Below, piece by piece: positions 62,856-64,000 of a stretch of DNA of 64,000 bases. Position numbers and translations under genes: made by a program. The DNA comes from Flavisolibacter tropicus. GTDB lineage: Bacteria; Bacteroidota; Bacteroidia; Chitinophagales; Chitinophagaceae. The DNA is taken from NCBI RefSeq assembly GCF_001644645.1, contig NZ_CP011390.1, forward strand, positions 1,612,001 to 1,676,000, in the 5' to 3' direction. The notes below the pieces were generated by a model. The model saw only the letters and a list, made by a program, of their open reading frames with translations, was not told the origin of the DNA and did not search any database. The number at the start of each line of letters is the position of its first letter. Within the stretch, counting starts at the first letter, position 1.

Positions 62856-63440
62856 ATGGACGAATCAGAAGACGAGCTGATAGAAAGGCTGAATAGTCGG
62901 GATGAAGCGGCTTTTGAACAGGTGTTCAAACAACACTACAAGAGCCTGCATGCCTATGCCTTTACAATGCTGAAGGATGATGATATGGCCGAGGAAGTGG
63001 TGCAAAATGTTTTTTATAAGCTTTGGGAACGGTCCACAGAGTTGAATATTACCAGTACAGTGGCCGCCTATCTTTTTAGGGCTGTACATAATGAATCGCT
63101 TAATCACCTCAAGCACCTCAAGGTGCGCTCCCAGCATCAATTATATGTTAGCTATCGCAACGATGCACATGCAGATACTGCTACCAAGAAGTTGCAGGTA
63201 AAAGAACTAGAGAAACGATTACATGCGGCCTTAACCGAGTTGCCTGAGGGCTGCCGTACGGTTTTTCAATTGAGTCGTTTTGAAGAATTGCGCTATAGTG
63301 AGATTGCCGATGTTTTAGGTATTTCCGTAAAAACAGTAGAGAACCAAATGGGCAAGGCTTTAAAGCTATTGCGTACCAAACTGGCCGGTTTTCTTACCCT
63401 GCTATTTATTTTATTAACCCTTTTAAACCGTTACCTGTGA
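62856..63440 (+). CDS. ECF-type sigma-70 factor
   Basis: 194 residues from the ATG at 62856; the frame opens 13 codons earlier at a TTG. Region 2 reads AFEQVFKQHYKSLHAYAFTML and EEVVQNVFYKLWER. Region 4 is ALTELPEGCRTVFQLSRFEEL, then YSEIADVLGISVKTVENQMGKALKLLR. A hydrophobic C-terminus (LAGFLTLLFILLTLL) follows. It overlaps the FecR gene by 4 bases, so sigma factor and anti-sigma are coupled. In Bacteroidota such pairs usually control a downstream SusC/SusD or TonB-receptor locus, here beyond the right edge. Confidence 0.92.
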   Translation: MDESEDELIERLNSRDEAAFEQVFKQHYKSLHAYAFTMLKDDDMAEEVVQNVFYKLWERSTELNITSTVAAYLFRAVHNESLNHLKHLKVRSQHQLYVSYRNDAHADTATKKLQVKELEKRLHAALTELPEGCRTVFQLSRFEELRYSEIADVLGISVKTVENQMGKALKLLRTKLAGFLTLLFILLTLLNRYL

Positions 63441-64000
63441 CCCCTAACTTCTACCATATTGACGACATGTTGCTGATGAAGTATTTGTTGGGCGAAGCCA
63501 ATCGGGAAGAACGTGCTGCGGTAAAGGATTGGTTAAGTGCTGAAGAAGCCAACCGGCTTTATTTTCAACAAATGCAAACCATCTGGAACCAGAGCAAGAC
63601 CTTAGCCACCACTAAAGTGGTGGATGAGAACCTGGCCTGGCAACGATTTCAAAGACGCATACACCCAGAGGAACCAGTAAGAAAAGTGGAACGATTTGCC
63701 TGGCTACGGATAGCGGCTTTATTCATTCTCATTGCCGGAGCAGCCCTGTTTGCCTACCAATGGTTAAACCGCGAAGCGCCTGTGCAACAATTAGCTGTAC
63801 ATACTCAGACCAATACGCTTATAGATACACTACCAGATGGTTCTGTCATTACACTAAACAAGAATTCCGAGCTCTCCTACCCTTCAAAATTTAAAGAAGA
63901 CACACGCACTATAGCATTAAAGGGAGAAGCTTTCTTTAATGTAATGCCCGACAAGAAAAAGCCTTTTGTGATACATGTTAATGATGTATCCATACGTGTA
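63437..64000 (+). CDS. FecR-family anti-sigma factor, truncated by the window edge
   Basis: The frame starts at a GTG that overlaps the sigma-factor stop (GTGA), so translation is coupled; an ATG at 63467 is an alternative. The 188 visible residues open TPNFYHIDDMLLMKYLLGEA, a typical N-terminal sigma-binding region. One membrane helix follows near residues 92-107 (LRIAALFILIAGAALFAY). The start of the periplasmic FecR domain comes next (DTLPDGSVITLNKNSELSYP, ALKGEAFFNV). It should hold the ECF sigma factor until a TonB-receptor signal arrives. The C-terminus is outside the window. Confidence 0.9.
   Translation, partial: MTPNFYHIDDMLLMKYLLGEANREERAAVKDWLSAEEANRLYFQQMQTIWNQSKTLATTKVVDENLAWQRFQRRIHPEEPVRKVERFAWLRIAALFILIAGAALFAYQWLNREAPVQQLAVHTQTNTLIDTLPDGSVITLNKNSELSYPSKFKEDTRTIALKGEAFFNVMPDKKKPFVIHVNDVSIRV

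Overview
The window is a chromosomal segment of a Bacteroidota bacterium, most likely family Chitinophagaceae. The evidence is: promoter boxes of the TAnnTTTG type ahead of many genes; A-rich translation starts without Shine-Dalgarno sequences; a CcmB/CcmC/CcmD cytochrome c maturation set; a PafA-type alkaline phosphatase; lipoproteins with SprB repeats or a DUF6263-like fold; the order infA-rpmJ-rpsM-rpsK-rpsD-rpoA-rplQ; and an ECF sigma/FecR pair at the right edge. I see no insertion sequence, prophage, CRISPR array, rRNA or replication origin. Most of the window is ordinary core genome with many short operons, single genes and strong hairpin terminators.

Layout. 0-7.4 kb: a multi-PAS histidine kinase cut by the left edge, a DUF72 protein, a PafA-like phosphatase, an exported NTF2-like protein and an alpha-oxoamine synthase family enzyme. 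7.5-19.8 kb: GNAT, DPP IV peptidase, response regulator overlapping UbiX, SprB-repeat lipoprotein with a haem motif, aconitase, PspC/AraC pair, cysteine desulfurase, GlmM and a methyltransferase. 19.9-26.3 kb: LTA-synthase-type membrane enzyme, PAP2 phosphatase, CNNM/CorC protein, a repeat-bearing 700-base spacer, an internally deleted cyanophycin-synthetase-like protein, and tRNA-Gln. 26.4-31.7 kb: a polysaccharide sugar operon (DegT aminotransferase, UDP-sugar dehydrogenase, RmlC, RmlD) divergent from kdtA. 31.7-37.5 kb: a charged hypothetical protein, thymidine kinase, DUF6263 lipoprotein, ccmBCD and glutamate dehydrogenase. 38-48.9 kb: orphan HsdR N-terminal domain, AMP nucleosidase with two paralogous Cys-rich lipoproteins, a fused peptide ABC ATPase, a 1260-residue TraB/GumN protein and GcvP. 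49-56.7 kb: AraC/GyrI regulator, O-methyltransferase, CoA-transferase, a frame-disrupted FUSC protein, AroQ, GNAT and CarA. 56.8-61.4 kb: the alpha ribosomal operon. 61.8-64 kb: alpha/beta hydrolase and the sigma/FecR pair.

The most unusual gene is at 24630-26042. It has the N-terminal domain and Mur-ligase central domain of cyanophycin synthetase, but the ATP-grasp domain and the C-terminal Mur domain are absent and the catalytic motifs are altered, so it looks like a pseudoenzyme. Other points of note are three arrays with an 11-base period (two upstream of that gene, one beside a 38-base palindrome at 61.6 kb); frame disruptions near the 3' ends of kdtA and the FUSC gene; a ccmB frame with no ATG, GTG or TTG start; a hairpin just ahead of a duplicated lipoprotein gene; and a terminator whose U-tract runs into the next start codon. 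Domain and family names come from reading the translations, not from database searches.
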